A stretch of 64,000 nt of DNA from Punica granatum. Lineage: Eukaryota; Streptophyta; Magnoliopsida; Myrtales; Lythraceae. Position numbers and translations under genes: made by a program. Where the stretch lies: assembly GCF_007655135.1 (NCBI RefSeq), contig NC_045129.1, positions 26,261,391 to 26,325,390 on the forward strand, written 5' to 3'. The notes under the pieces were generated by a model. It worked only from the letters and a program-made list of their open reading frames with translations. It ran no database searches and had not been told where the DNA came from. Below, piece by piece: positions 43,301 through 55,920 of the stretch (the stretch's first letter is position 1; each line of letters starts with the position of its first letter).

Positions 43301-46300
43301 GATAGGAAAAGTGCATCTGAGACCCTTAAAGCACTGCTCGGGGGGTCTAGATGAGTTGTGTGATTCATTCCGACGACTCCACATCGAGCCTTGAGAAGGC
43401 TAGCATTGTGTAACGTAAGCATCCGGCGTCAAGTTTCCCCAAAGAGGACCTCCGGATATGGATTTCCATTGAAAATGGTCTTTTGTGCTTCTCGGAGGTT
43501 ACTCGGGAAACCGAGAAGGGTTTTGCTGTCTGTTTTGCCCAATTGCGAATGTCCGCTGGAGTTTTCAGGGCAATGTAGTATGAACTTCGTTTGCCGTAAT
43601 TCCATCAGACTAGTCTCCGGTTATGCTCTTCCGAAGAGGGGTATGCCCGTTTTGTCATTCGGAAGTCATTTAGAGTATCTGTATGGCTTCCAAAAGACAA
43701 TCTGAAGCACTGCTCGTGCTCTGTATGATTGTGGGGCATGGCCGCATCTGATATTTGGAATTAACTTTTCTCCGAGAAACCGGCATTTTTGGACTTCCAC
43801 TGAAAAGTTATCTGTATACAGAAAGTTGTTCTGTATAGAGCAGATGATTTGCAAAATGCCTTTGGAGATACTTTTCATCTATTTGGCATTGGAGTAGATT
43901 TTTGAAATCCAATATTGGCTATCTTCCGACGGTCGAGCCAACTATCGGAAAATAGGCCTGTTCGTGTGAACTCTGGAAATGCCGGTTTCGGACATTGTTG
44001 AGCTCTCTAATCACTCTGTTGCTTCTTGATGACCCCTAGAGTCCTTCTGTCATATGCATGTGTCATTTGCCTGATTTTGCCAACTTGAGGATGAATAGTG
44101 ATTTCTTACTCTGCCGAGCCTTTTCTGTATTCTGCTCAAGTCGTGGCTTGGATCATTGCTAATAATGTAATTTGAATGAGTGAGCCAAAATGGGGTGCTG
44201 ACAAAGCCTGAGCTCCTCTAAATCGAGGATATTATACCTAGCCTCGGGATACGAGAAAAGAGTCGAGGAAGGGTTGGAGAGTTGGGTGACTCGACTGGGC
44301 ACGATGAGGGGTGCTTAGGTGCACAAGCAAGGGCTTTCAGGGCGCTGGAGCGTATGGTAGAGCGAGCAGGGGCATGCGCGAGCGTGTCCAAGAAGCGGAC
44401 ATGCGCGCGTAGGGAATCGAGTGCGCGAGGACGGTGCTGGCGAATGTGCCGCTAGGCGTTAGGCGTGCGCGCGAGGACAGGACGTAGCACTAGCGGAATG
44501 TGGACGTGCATGCGTGTGAGAGCGAGCGTGTGGCAGAGCACTTGGAATGCTGCTGAACGTCTGGAGCGCACTGCTGAGCGCCTGGGGGTGCGGCTGAGCG
44601 TCCGAACATGCAATCGAGATGCCACTACTCACGGGATCAACCTGAAATGATAAGATAGGAGCCTTAAAATAAAAATCTAGGTTTGGAAATGAACTCCATG
44701 GGTCCAACACATGGAATATGGATTTTGGTTAAGTTCGGATTTAAGTCGGAATAGTGATCACTGATTTCCGACTTAAGTTCTAAGGATTCGTTTGCTTGGT
44801 TTCGGTTTTCCTTGGGCTAATGTGGTTGCTGCTAGTTGCTAGGGAGTTGAGAGCATTTCCTAGAGGGAGAAAACTAGAGAGAGTGTGCAAGAGCAAAAGT
44901 GATTAGCTTAATGAACTTTATGCAATATATAGGCAAAGCTAATGAACAATTAGTGAAAGTAAAGTGCAATTAGGGGCATGCTTAGTAAAAGTCGGTTAGC
45001 TTAATGAAGATATGGATGAATCTCCACCAAGTATCCTTCATGAAGAAGAAGCCAAATGCATTAATGGTTTAGAGTTGATGTTGGACTGTAGAAGTGAAAC
45101 ACTTAGATATTTTTGTGCAAGTGGACAAAGAGGAAGGGAGGTGGCACCTTTCTTTGTCAAGAGCAAGGGGAAGAAGATGCCGTGGGACTCGCTTAGGTTG
45201 GAGTTGAGTCGGGAAAGCTCAGATGTTGATCAATTGCATGTTCGAGTTTCGTGATTTGAAAGAACAACGTATTGACAATGTGCGTGAGGAAACAATCCCG
45301 ATGAGCCTAAGATTGCTCATTTGGCATGAAAAATGCTCAGATGGTCATGAAGCTCGGAAGCCGGTTTTGCTCATTTTAAGTTATCAGAGCGAAGTTAACC
45401 GTTTCTGATGGCATATCTTGGATCTGTGTGCTGCGTTGGTCACTTTGATATGCATTGTAAGTATAGTTGACCCTTAAGCTGGTATTGCAAATGTGGAGCC
45501 GGAGACGTCCTAGGAGGCCGAAACTGGATTTCTCAAATTGCTTTCTGAGTTTCCTGGGCGATCCGGAGATCTCTGTGATCTCTGTTTGTTGAAAACGGAC
45601 CTCTAAGGACTAGAAAAATACACCCGAGACCTTTAATACACTACTCGGGAGGTTTAGATGAGTTGTGTAGTTCAGTCCGATGATTCCACATTGAGCCTTG
45701 GGATGGCTAGCACTGTGTAGGGCAGTTGTCCAACATCAAGGTTCCGCAAAAAGGACATCCGGATATGGATTTCCACTGAAAATGGCCTTTTCTGCTCCTC
45801 GAAGGTCACTCGGAAAACTAAAAGGGGTTATGCTGTCTGATTTGCCCAATTGCGTTTGTTCGCTGTAGTTTTCAGAGCAATGCAGGGTCAACTTCGTTTG
45901 CCGATATTCCGTCAGACCAGTCTCCGGTTATGCATTTTCGAAGAAAGGTATGCTTGTTCTGTCGCTCGAAAGTCATTCGATGTGTCTACGTGGCTTCCAG
46001 GAACATATCTGTTGTGATGCTCATGCTCTGTATGTTTGTGGGACATGGCTATGTCTGACGTTTGGCATTAACTTTTCTCTGATGAGCGGCACTTTTGGAC
46101 TTCCACCGAAAAGTTGTCTATATTTAGAAAGTTGCTCTGTATAGAGCAGATGATCTACAATATGTGTTTGATGACACTTTTCATCTGTTTGGCACCGATG
46201 TGGATTTTTGGAATCCAATATTGGATATTTTCTGATGGTTGAGCGAACCATCGGAAAATAGCACCGTCAACTTTGTACTCTATAAAATGCCGGTTAGGGG

Positions 46301-46512
46301 ATTGTTTGGCTTCTGCTCGCTCTGTTAGCTTTTGATGACTAAGGAAGTTCTTTTGTTGTTTGTCCATGTCATCTGTTTGTGCCCTGCTGACTTGAGGATG
46401 AATAATGATTCATTACTCTATTGAGCCTTTTTCTGCATCAACACCCAAGTCATGGTTTGATTGGCTATTGATATTATTGCTCGGACTAGTGAGCCAAAAT
46501 GGGGTGCTGATA
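37354..46512 (-). mobile_element. Ogre 5' LTR (minus), split by a nested LTR
   Basis: LTR parts 37354-40076 and 44204-46512 add up to about 5.03 kb and are flanked internally by the primer site. The right end reads GGTGCTGATA, a mutated form of the usual GGTGCTGACA. The TATA region is near 44926 and a GC-rich stretch lies at 44290-44630. It shares a segment of about 90 bp (around 39196-39290) with the LTR fragment at 47290-48878 that is missing from the other A-type LTRs, so these two form a sub-branch. It is inserted into integrase coding sequence (46513 onward). Confidence 0.88.
40077..44203 (-). mobile_element. Solo-type Ogre LTR (subfamily A) with internal deletions, 4127 bp
   Basis: Ends are TGTACGGACC and GGTGCTGACA, inside the larger LTR. 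The flanks AAACT (40072-40076) and AAGCC (44204-44208) may be a decayed target duplication. It is about 0.8-0.9 kb shorter than its sisters because of at least three deletions, at about 40505, 40944 and 41022, each at a short repeated motif. The TATA is at 42591-42597 and the AAGTGATTA dyad at 42562-42582. There is no internal region. Confidence 0.88.
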
Positions 46513-47250
46513 GAGTGCAAATGGGAGCATTTCGTGCTAGTCCTTATAATTCATCATCATTTTTTCGATGATTTTCTTGATATTCTTATTCGCAGTTTCC
46601 ACCACATCGTTCATTTCGGGACGATATGGTGTGGAGTTGCAATGCTGGATCTTGAACTGCGCACAGAGCTCGTTGATAACATTGTTGTTCAGATTCTTGG
46701 CATTGTCGGTGATGATGGTCGCGGGGACCCCATAGCGGGCGATGATGTCTCGCTTAAGGAATCGTGCCACGGCCTTTACAATAACTAATGCAAGTGTGAT
46801 GGCTTCGATCCACTTGGTGAAGTAGTCGATCACCATCAGGATGAAATAGTGTCCATTGGATGCTTTGGGAGAGATAGGGCCAATCACATCGATGCCCCAC
46901 ATTGAAAAGGGCCATGGCGACTCCATCGGGTGCAGTTCATTGGGCGGTGCCTTGATATGATTGGCAAAGACCTTGTACAAGTGGCAGTGCCTGACGTACT
47001 TGACGCAGTCGGTTTCCATCCTCGGCCTACAAGCGGCAATCGATTTCAAGGTGAAGGAGCTGGAGGTATTCAGCGACTCCTTGCTCACAATCTTCCAGAC
47101 GTTGGGGCAATGAAAGACGAAGGACGCAAAGCTGGTGCCATGGGGTCCCTTGGCTACCCAGGGCCGCTGACCTTGCCTCAAAATTCCATCGGGAGTCCGT
47201 GGTGACATCCGATCGGACTTGTGCCAATCGGGTCTATTGCGCTTGTTCGG
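46513..47250 (-). pseudogene. Ogre/Tat integrase fragment
   Basis: The minus-strand frame (47289-46537, with earlier part out of frame) contains ELHPMESPWPFSMWGIDVIG, NGHYFILMVIDYFTKWIEA, TIITDNAKNLNNNV and ETANKNIKKI, the core of a Ty3/gypsy Tat-clade integrase. The catalytic D, D and E positions are visible. The zinc-binding HHCC region upstream is only partly preserved. A TAG interrupts just before HEMLPFAL, and the gene is then cut by the Ogre LTR that starts at 46512. The other half was not found in the window. Confidence 0.9.
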
Positions 47251-47289
47251 GTTTGTTAAACAAAAAACAGCCCGAACCCGACCCACCAA

Positions 47290-48878
47290 AGGTCCAACCT
47301 AACTTTTTACAGTCCCATCCCGCATCTCGAGACTATGTATTACCATTCCCAACTTAGAGGTGCTAGGTCTTTTGTATTTTCATTCTGTTTATGGAGTTAT
47401 AAGGGGTTTTATGCATGTTTTACTTCCAAGTTTTAATCGTTCTGCAATTTTCATGTTATATCATTCATGTTTATCATCGTTTAACATGCTAGCATGTCGA
47501 GAAATGTTTAAATCAAAGTCGAGGAAACCATATCGACCCGAAAAAGCCGAGATACCTCTCGGATTGACCTCTTGGAGAGGTAACTGAGGGTACTCTTGAC
47601 TTTTTCAAGTCAAGACCGGTTTCCTTGCCCCGTTTTGAGTTGCTTCCCGAATTTGTATGCTTTCCCGCATCCATGGAGCCGGTATTGTTTTATCGATTTC
47701 GTAAATAACGTGTTTGTGCATGTTTGTATGCTTGACAAACTCTTGGCAATACCGGGTTTGTTATATACGTGTCATTTATCGTGTTTAACGTTTGAACATG
47801 CGAGAAATAGTCAAAATTGGGTTAAAGAGAACACTTAAAACCCAAAACGGGTCAAGGAAACCCATGGCTATTCCTAAGAGGAAAGAGCCGAGAGTTCTTT
47901 GACCTTAATCGGGTTAAGAACGGTCTCCGATTTTGTGTAAATTGCAAATTTTAATATTATCGCAAATCTCGCATGCTAACAACTTTAAAACATTGTTTTT
48001 AAAGTAAAAATGCATAAATTCATGTATCGGTGACTCTTTCGGTGCCATTTGGACTCCAAGGGTATTTTGGTCATTTTGAAAAAATTATCCTCGGCCTTCC
48101 TAGACTCGTCTTAGTTGCCTTGTCATGAATTGTTTTCATTAAATTAAGCTTTTCAAGTACTCAGACTTCATTTAGTGGATCCATTCATGATCTGTCTAAC
48201 TGTCTGTAACTCGCACATTTACTGCATTTGTCATGTAATTTTAAGCTATAAATCCACCAACGGGTTAATCGGGATGTTCACACGATTAAATCCACTTGGC
48301 ACTGATAAGTTTGGATGAATTGGTAATTAACTGATGACTCACGTCGATGAGTTGTCAAATGACATTAATGTCCTTTTCAAAACTTGTCTATTTCAAAAAC
48401 CCAAAACGCGCGGTCCAATGTAGCATGGACGTCTAGGAAGAACTTGTGTGTCTCAACTTGAGTTTTACTTGATTTCAGGTAACTCAGGTCATGATACAGA
48501 TGATCTTTTTAGATCACTTCCGGTTAGGTCGACACCGGCTACAGGCCGAGGTGGCCCTCACTGCAATGTTTCCCTTTTCTAAAAACAATTTTCAAATAAA
48601 AGAGTAGAATCGTCTTTTCACAATTCAACGACACCCCTATGGTTAGCTTGACAGAAACACTATAGTATCAGGATAAGAATAGGCTACTTGTTCAGGTGCA
48701 GGTTCATATGCAAAGCCTTTTCTTATCCACTGATGAGTTTCTATCATCCTATAGTAGACTCGGGTAACTAGAATGGTTATCTCTGTCACAAAACATGCAA
48801 AATGCTTATTAACCTTTCACTCGACCTAACCAAACACTAGATAATGTTAGCTGGAACTCTAGGTTCCAAATCTAGAGT
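47290..48878 (+). mobile_element. Ogre LTR fragment (plus strand)
   Basis: Aligns with 60750-61990 of the complete LTR on the right, running in the plus orientation from just before the CTAG motif into U5. The start is truncated against the integrase remnant. At 48878 it is interrupted by Ogre B, after the phrase TAGGTTCCAAATCTAGAG, which in the complete LTR continues TCAAAATACA. The rest must lie beyond the window. Confidence 0.85.
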
Positions 48879-51800
48879 TGTCAGCACCCCATTTTGGCCC
48901 ACCAGCTTCCCACATGAGAACCTCCGACCGAAGCCCAGGTTATTATTCATCACCCGACGAGCAGAGGCGAACATGCGGTCACAGAGTCATGAACGACGGG
49001 AGAGGGACATGACCCAATGAGAAAACAGGGAAGAGCAATCAGAAAAGGCAAACAGACGATAAATCTCAGAGCAATGGGAGCTGGCACTGCGGCACTATTC
49101 ATCACCGAACCACTGAAGCACCGAAAGGTGCCTAATATGGGACTCTAAAAATCCCTCTCAGTGCCAAAGTGACCAGCGACACGTCCGGGCACATTTCCGG
49201 GGCATACCGCATAAGCCGAGACACCCCGATCTCTCGCGGACGCCTTTTCTGACAGGGCTCCCGGGGCCCGCTCCACTGACAAGTAAACGACCCCTTAAAA
49301 CGGGCCTACAAGCACCCAGGGACCACCGAGGTCATGGGACAAGCTTCAGACGACCATTTGGAACTCTACAGGGCTCCCCGAGGGACGTTTCAGTGGTAGC
49401 AAACGCCTCCCGATGAATCTTCGAGGCACATTCACGGAAAATAGATATCACAGCGATCCCCGAACACCTCAAGACATTCGGGGAACACTGAGAAAGCCCC
49501 AGTCACAAGTCCCTAGGTCTTCCCGGGCCAACGGTCTTCGGTCGGGGACAACGAGCCAACGATGTCCCACGAAGCAAAAGGGTCACCGAAACGAATGTTA
49601 AGATGCACAAAGAGCAATCGGGGACCGGGAGCACTCAATTCCACTCCGAACGTCCAAACAGGGCAAAACCGACTCTCGAGGCGCCGAGTCACCCGAACGT
49701 TCGTTCACACGACGCATGGTGATATTAGGCTCATTCAAATCCTCTTCGTTCAAGCATTCCAAATCTACAAATTAATTGGACATCGGAGATCCGATGCGAG
49801 CTCAATCAAGTCTCAAGCGTTTTCCGGCTTTTCTCTCAATCAAATGGGACCCACAGCTCAGCCAAGCCAAGTCGTCAAGCCGCGGCTCAACCCCAATCCA
49901 CAGCTCAACCCCTCAAGCTCGGCTGGCCGCAATTAGCCGCGGCTAAAACCCTCCCCCGTCGGCTCCATCTCCAATCCCGGCGGCTCCAAGCCCTCCCGAC
50001 CACAAAATTCAAATTTCCCTCACATCTATCACCTCTCATCATCCATCCATCACACCCATCACTCTTACCCTTGCTTCCCCTACACTCAACATGACACAAA
50101 CCCCTCCCTAATCTTCCCTCCAATTTCGGCAGCCCTTGCTTAGGGTCCAAAACCGTGATCAACTTCCCTTAATCACACAGTTAGCCTAGCCTATAAAGCC
50201 CCATCCATCATTAAGCTTAATCACTTCTTAATTCTCCTTCTCTCTCAAGCCAATCTCTCTCAAGAATCCTCTCAAGCTCCAGCCCACTCCCACTCATTCG
50301 TCCAGCCCGTGCCAAGGCCAAAACAGGCCAAAACCATCGGGAAACCACCCGGTTTTCCGGCAACCACCCGACCCGACTTGAACCAAAAATCACCAAACTC
50401 CCTAGCCTACATATTTTCCATCCCCTAAGTCCATTTCCGGGCTTAGATTGCTCATTTGAAGCCTCCGTCAACGTGTTTTGGCCGTGAGAAGAATCGGCTC
50501 TTTAGGACGCTAGACGCGCGCACCGAGCCTCAACAACGTGCCATTTCGCTCAACGACTTTGCCGAGTCATGCCATCACGTTCAAAGGGTTCCTCACAACC
50601 CTCACCCTCTCTCGTGAAGAGGTGGTCACGATCCGAGGGCCGGTCCACCGTGCACAACCATCACTTCATCGTTCCTTCTCTTACCGGGTTATTTGCTTTC
50701 GCACCGAAATTTCTCTCACTGTTTCGGGTTCATCTAGGGCTTGGCACGTTCGGGTCTGCCCATGGACATCTAGATCTGCTTCTTAGGAGTCCAACGAGCC
50801 TAACCCCGCACCGTGCCGTGGCCAGAGTTCGCGTGCCTACCCGTTTTCCTCGGACTGCCGCGGCTGCCTCCTCTCGGGTCTCTCAACCCGTTACACTCAA
50901 GCCGAGTCTTGCGACTCTCAAGGCTGCTTCCCCGACTCTTTTCCTCGCACATCGAGGCTAGGTAACGTCTCTTTGCAACTTAGAGAAGCTAGGATCCTCG
51001 ATTCTTGTTCGTGTGAAACGTTTATATGATTTAAAGAACCGAATGCATGAAAGTTTCCATTTTTTTCTTTCGGATCTACGCCTCCCATGCATTTCCATGC
51101 AACGTGCGTCCATTATGTTCCCATATACGACCATGCCGTGTCCGTATAATGCTCAAGCTTGCGTGCCATGACGGGAAACGGCTCGGATCCGGACTGGAGA
51201 GGCTCCCTTAGCCACGGATTGAGCCATGGGACTCACGGCCAAGTCTCTAGGGAGAGACCCGTGAGTCCCCTTGGCCCATCCGAGGCTAGGGCGGTCTCCC
51301 TCGTCCCGAAAGGGTCGGCTCCTATGTTTTTTTGTATCGTAGGTCGTATGTAACGCGATAGCATGATGGGAAATGATCCGAATCGGGGCCGAAGAAATTT
51401 TCCCGACTCGCGTGGGCCATGGAAGCTCACGGCCCTCCTTGGAGGAATGTGGCCGAGAGCTCCCTTGGACCACTTGAGTCCGGGAAGCTTTCTTCCACCT
51501 CGAGACGAGCCGATTCCCGTGTTTTATCCATTTAGTTATTATTTGAGTCAATGCCGTCTTTGTTGTTTTTCGTTTGAATAACCCGTTTGTGTGTGTTGTG
51601 TGATTTTATGTGATTATGGTTGTAACGGTGCCGAGATAACCGAAACGTGTATCATTATCTTGATTGACTTGTTATGAATGTAAGAAACGATTGAAACCGG
51701 TGTAAGAGACCGCCCAAGATCCGGGGATGAGTCAAGGAGATACTCGGTTACTTCCCTAGGGGTGTGACCGAGTGTCCCATGACACTCCTCAAGTCTAGAC

Positions 51801-53843
51801 CGACCTCTTTCCCCGCTTGGAAGTCGGTTCTTGGAATTGTTTTGCGATTGTACTTGTCGTTTAATTATCGATCATGTATCAACTACTCATTAGATATATT
51901 AGTTTCGGGTAAGCACCTATTAAACCCGTAGTTGTGATGTAAATTCATAAATGTCGAAGAATCTCACGAACGGGATAAACGGGACGCATCATTCGGCTAA
52001 TTAAGTCACTTGGATTAAATAATTGGGCAAAACGATCCTCAATTTGTAAACGCATCGATGATTTACGGAACGGTGAAAATGCCCTTTTTTCATTAAAAAG
52101 CCCACAATTTCAAAATACCGAGACACGTAACACGAAGACGTCTAACGAGTACTCGCGTGCTATGACTCGAGTCCGGGCCCGATTTGAGGCGGCCCGAGTC
52201 AAGATGCGCGAGTCCTTCTTAGACTTCTTCGTGTAACGCGATCTCCGATTTAAACACGAATGTTGCAATTTTATCATCCAAGGGCATAATCGTCATTCCA
52301 TGATTCACCGATACCCTAGGCTTTAGGGAGTTGGAAACACTTAGAACTATGGACGAGAAAGGACAACCTGTTTCGGTGAGAGTTTCATTCGCGCAGCCCA
52401 TTTCGTTCATTTTCAGCGTTTCTTTCTTCTTATTGTAGATTCGGTGGGGAGCATTTTATTTCAGTTACAAAACACGAACAACCGGATTAATCATACATTC
52501 GGCCTAATCAAACACTAGACAATGGATAGGTGGAATGATAGATTCCAATCTAGAGACAAAACACGAGTTTGGCTAATTCAGTGAAACCGCAGTGTCACCT
52601 CACTGAATAAGAGTCTTAAAACAAACACACGCATGTAATTGGCTTAGAGCCCCATTCTAATCCACCGTCTATGTTTGCCTAGGTTAGATACATTGTTTGC
52701 TAACCAACCCCGGTTAATAACTGATTAAATCACGTACATTCGGCTTAATACATAACTTGTCTGTATTCACCGATACTTATCAGTTGTTGTCTGTATTTCA
52801 TCAGTTTTATCAGTTTTCTTCTGTTTTATTCTTGCTTTTGCTGATTCGTCGCGATTCGGGCCCGAGCCCATAGGTTACATGTTACACGGGGTCCAATGCC
52901 CCAAACTACCGAACACGAGGTCCAACGCCTCCTAATTCACTGAGCGCGTGCAACCCGAGTGCGGAATGGGATCTAGCCTCGGTTCACCGTCACACTCCGA
53001 ATGCGACCTATGAGGAAGGCAAATTTGGATTGGGCGCGTGAAACGGGTTTAGATATTACCCGGGAACTCCATCGGTCCATCGGATACAGTGAGAACCAAC
53101 CGGTTCTCCCGTAAACCGTTGGATCGATCGGACCCGACCCCCGGCTCTTTGAGCCCGCGTTGCCTTAATTTGTTTATCGGTCGTTCAAAATACACGGTGA
53201 GTCGGAGTGGATTATTGGCCCAATGCAAACCGATTGGGATCCATTCACTCATTCATTTGTAAGGATCCCCGATCGGCAAGCGAGAGGTCCGAGTGTCGAA
53301 CCGGTCAAGTCGGTCCATTGTTACCAAGAGATGAGCAAGCTCGAACACTCGTGGGCTCGGTGCGCGCAGGGAATCGACCATCACGGTTCGATAAACTGTA
53401 ACGCTAAGATAGTGAACCGATTCCTCGACGCACAAGCCTACTCATCTTTCGGATTATTGGCCCAACTTGATCAATTCATCGATTTTACGGTGTCAAAATG
53501 GGCGAGTCAAGTGCAACCCTAAATCACGCGGTAAATAAACAAAAACGGCAAGCCTAGCAAACTAGAGTACCGAAAGGGCGTGCGGGATATAGGCCCGCAT
53601 GTAATAGAACCCCCGAATTCGGAATTTTCGGTTCCACATGACCATTGCCTTAGCATTTAGGTGTACCCCGTACCCCTAGACCCGGGCGACTCAACGGCCC
53701 TCGACCTATAGGTCATAAACAGTAAGTGGCGACTCCTTCTCACACGTGTCCGTCGCGCGTCCCCGGGAAGGTGGACACTCCCGAGCCGCGTTGCATAGGC
53801 GCGCGCATGCGTGCCCCGACAAGATAAAATTCGGGTGCGCATA
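48879..53843 (+). repeat. Ogre B 5' LTR, about 4965 bp
   Basis: Runs TGTCAGCACCCC...GTGCGCATA. It is GC-richer and clearly different from the A subfamily except at both ends and in blocks of U5. The TATA box is TATAAAG at 50192-50198. A splice-donor-like CTAG|GTAACG lies at 50961/50962. Confidence 0.9.
50192..50198 (+). promoter_or_regulatory. TATA box of Ogre B LTR
   Basis: TATAAAG in the context GCCTATAAAGCCCC, at the same relative place as TATAAAT in the A-type LTR. Confidence 0.75.
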
Positions 53844-53846
53844 GCT

Positions 53847-53864
53847 TGGCGACTCCACTGGGGA
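53847..53864 (+). promoter_or_regulatory. Ogre B primer binding site
   Basis: TGGCGACTCCACTGGGGA, following the LTR end by three bases. Confidence 0.88.
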
Positions 53865-54463
53865 GATACTTAGTGGGTTCGGGCTCAATTCCGTTTGCTT
53901 GCTTGCATGTTTATTTATTGCTTTCTGTACATTTATTTTAAGCACATTTATTTCGCGCATAGTTATTTTACGCACTTACATCGCATCATTCTAGCGGGTT
54001 TCTAGGTACCTTGTCCGAAATCCCACGGGCACCGAAATAGGAAGCTAGGTTAGTCAGAGGTTCTGAGTAAGGGAACAAATCGAGTCGGCTATGCCACCGA
54101 ACCGGTCCCCAAAGATCCTCGCTCGATTTCAAGGAATTCACACCCTTGAGTCGGGAGCCCCCATCCCTAGTTAGCGGTTCTCCCAGTAGCACCGAAAACC
54201 ATGCATACACAGGGACCGTCATGCTGGACCAATTTTTGCCTCCATGCCGTCAACCGACCCAAAAGTCGAGTCCTTGAGTCGGCCCGTAGTTTTTTTAGGA
54301 CGGGCATTTTGTTGTTTTCTGTAAGAAAGAGCGATGTATACTGTAAAGAACACGACTATAGTTTACCTTTCCGCACTGCATGCATTTTTTCCAAAAACCT
54401 TAAGACATTGCATTGGTTTGATTCCTAAGACGTTAAGCCGGCATCTCCTCCATCTAGGTAAGG
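53865..54463 (+). other. Ogre B leader
   Basis: Untranslated leader. It contains the conserved CAGGGACCGTCATGCTGGAC block (near 54210-54230) and ends with a pyrimidine-rich stretch and CATCTAG|GTAAGG immediately before the ORF1 ATG at 54464. Confidence 0.75.
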
Positions 54464-55920
54464 ATGGACCGCCCGGCTCCCGGTCTCAGACTCGAAGCGA
54501 TCACGCCACCAAGACAAGACATCATGTGCATCCGGAGGACTCTCCGGCCGGTGGATCACGCTTTCATCCGGGGCATCATCGGAGATGTGGTCATGTTCAC
54601 CGAAACCCCGGTGGATTGGATCTTCTTGAGGACCGCCATCGAATTTTGGGATCCCGAGCACGCAGTATTCAACTTCCAGGGGACGAAGTTAGCCCCTATG
54701 ATCGAGGAGTACACCACACTCATCCAGAGGCCTACGCCCACGACCTACGACATCTTCGTGCCTAACCCATTCACGACCGTCAGAGTCAGCTCTCCAATCT
54801 TCTCCACATACCTACTCAAGACATCCACGAGGAGCTTCATCAGAGGTGGGATCAAGGCATCAGGATTGCGTGGCTCTCTAATTGGACACTCCTCCGCGCA
54901 ATGACACCTATAACGGCTTCCTATTAGCGCGATGCCTGTCATGGATTCCTGCTCTTGGTCTTCGGCACTCTCCTGTTCCCGTACTCGCCGAACCTCATTG
55001 ACGGGGCTATAGCCCAAGTCGTCCTCCAAGCGGTGGGAGGCCATAGTTACGTGGACGCTTTATTTGCCGAGATCGTTAGGTCTCTTGACTATGTTAGGGA
55101 GGTTTGGCGCGGCAGGATGAGGGGATCCCCGCACCTACTGCAGACTTGGTTTCTCGCGCACGTCCGCCCCTTTTTCTTATCACATCCGTTCTCCTACATC
55201 TGCGACGAGCGTTCGTTGATCGAACACCTTGCACCAGTCATCCCGCCTCCCGAGCACAGTTTCTCGGAATGGAGGCGTTTGTGGTGTGAGTTGACGCCCG
55301 CACGGTTCTTATGGGTCGCCCGATGGAATCCCAGTGGCCCCATGATCACGGGATGTCCCGGAATTGTGGGAGTTCCCCTTCTCAGCCACTTGGGGAGCAC
55401 GCTCATATTCCTCAACCGGGTAATCAGACAACTCGGCGGCCTACAGAACATTCCCGCCGAGGCGGACCGCCTACCTTTCCGTATCCAATGGGCCGACTCT
55501 ACGTCCATGGGCCCTGCAAGATTCCTACAGATTCGGGAGATCCGCCGCCAACGGGACGTTAGCACCATATAGCGTTTGTACTTCCCCGAGCACCCCATCG
55601 ACGAAGAGCGAGCATTCTCCGCCACATCAGCATATGTGGCCCAGTTCTACCCGTAGGGATCGACACCGCCACAACGGTCCCAGGCCACCCCGACTCCTCG
55701 AGCTACATCTACCCTCGCTCCCGAAGCCAAAAGCTCCATCCAAGCGGCCATGCACGCGGAGCTACGGGCCGTCAGGGAGGAACGAGATAGGCTCCGTTGC
55801 AAGCTTGTTGATTCCCGCGCAGAGGTCACGGACTACAAGGAGCTTCAGACGGAATTGACTCGAGCACGCGCCCGAGTCGCACATCTAGACCGGGAGATGG
55901 CCCGTTTGAGCGCATAGTTG
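54464..55920 (+). pseudogene. Ogre B ORF1 (plant-mobile-domain-like), broken
   Basis: The ATG at 54464 follows the conserved AGGTAAGG. The N-terminal part contains TLRPVDHAFIRGIIGD, IEFWDPEHAVFNFQGTKLAP and NPFTTV. A frame break near 54783 is followed, in another frame, by a TAG at 54925 and a long open stretch 54928-55572: FGTLLFPYSPNLIDGAIAQV, YICDERSLIEHL, LTPARFLWVARWNPSGPMIT, NRVIRQLGG. A second frame break near 55560 leads to YFPEHPIDEERAFSAT and a C-terminal charged coiled coil (55740-55912) with further stops. The complete protein would be roughly 480 residues. ORF1 is the extra upstream gene of Ogre elements; its function is unknown. I recall the same family as abundant in pomegranate (DUF7745-like). 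Confidence 0.88.

Noticed and set aside
23150..46512. One single minus-strand Ogre with 3' LTR at 23150 and 5' LTR at 37354
   Set aside because: The two LTRs belong to different subfamilies (B-like versus A-like) and the flanks ACCAT and GAGTG do not match, so they are not a pair.
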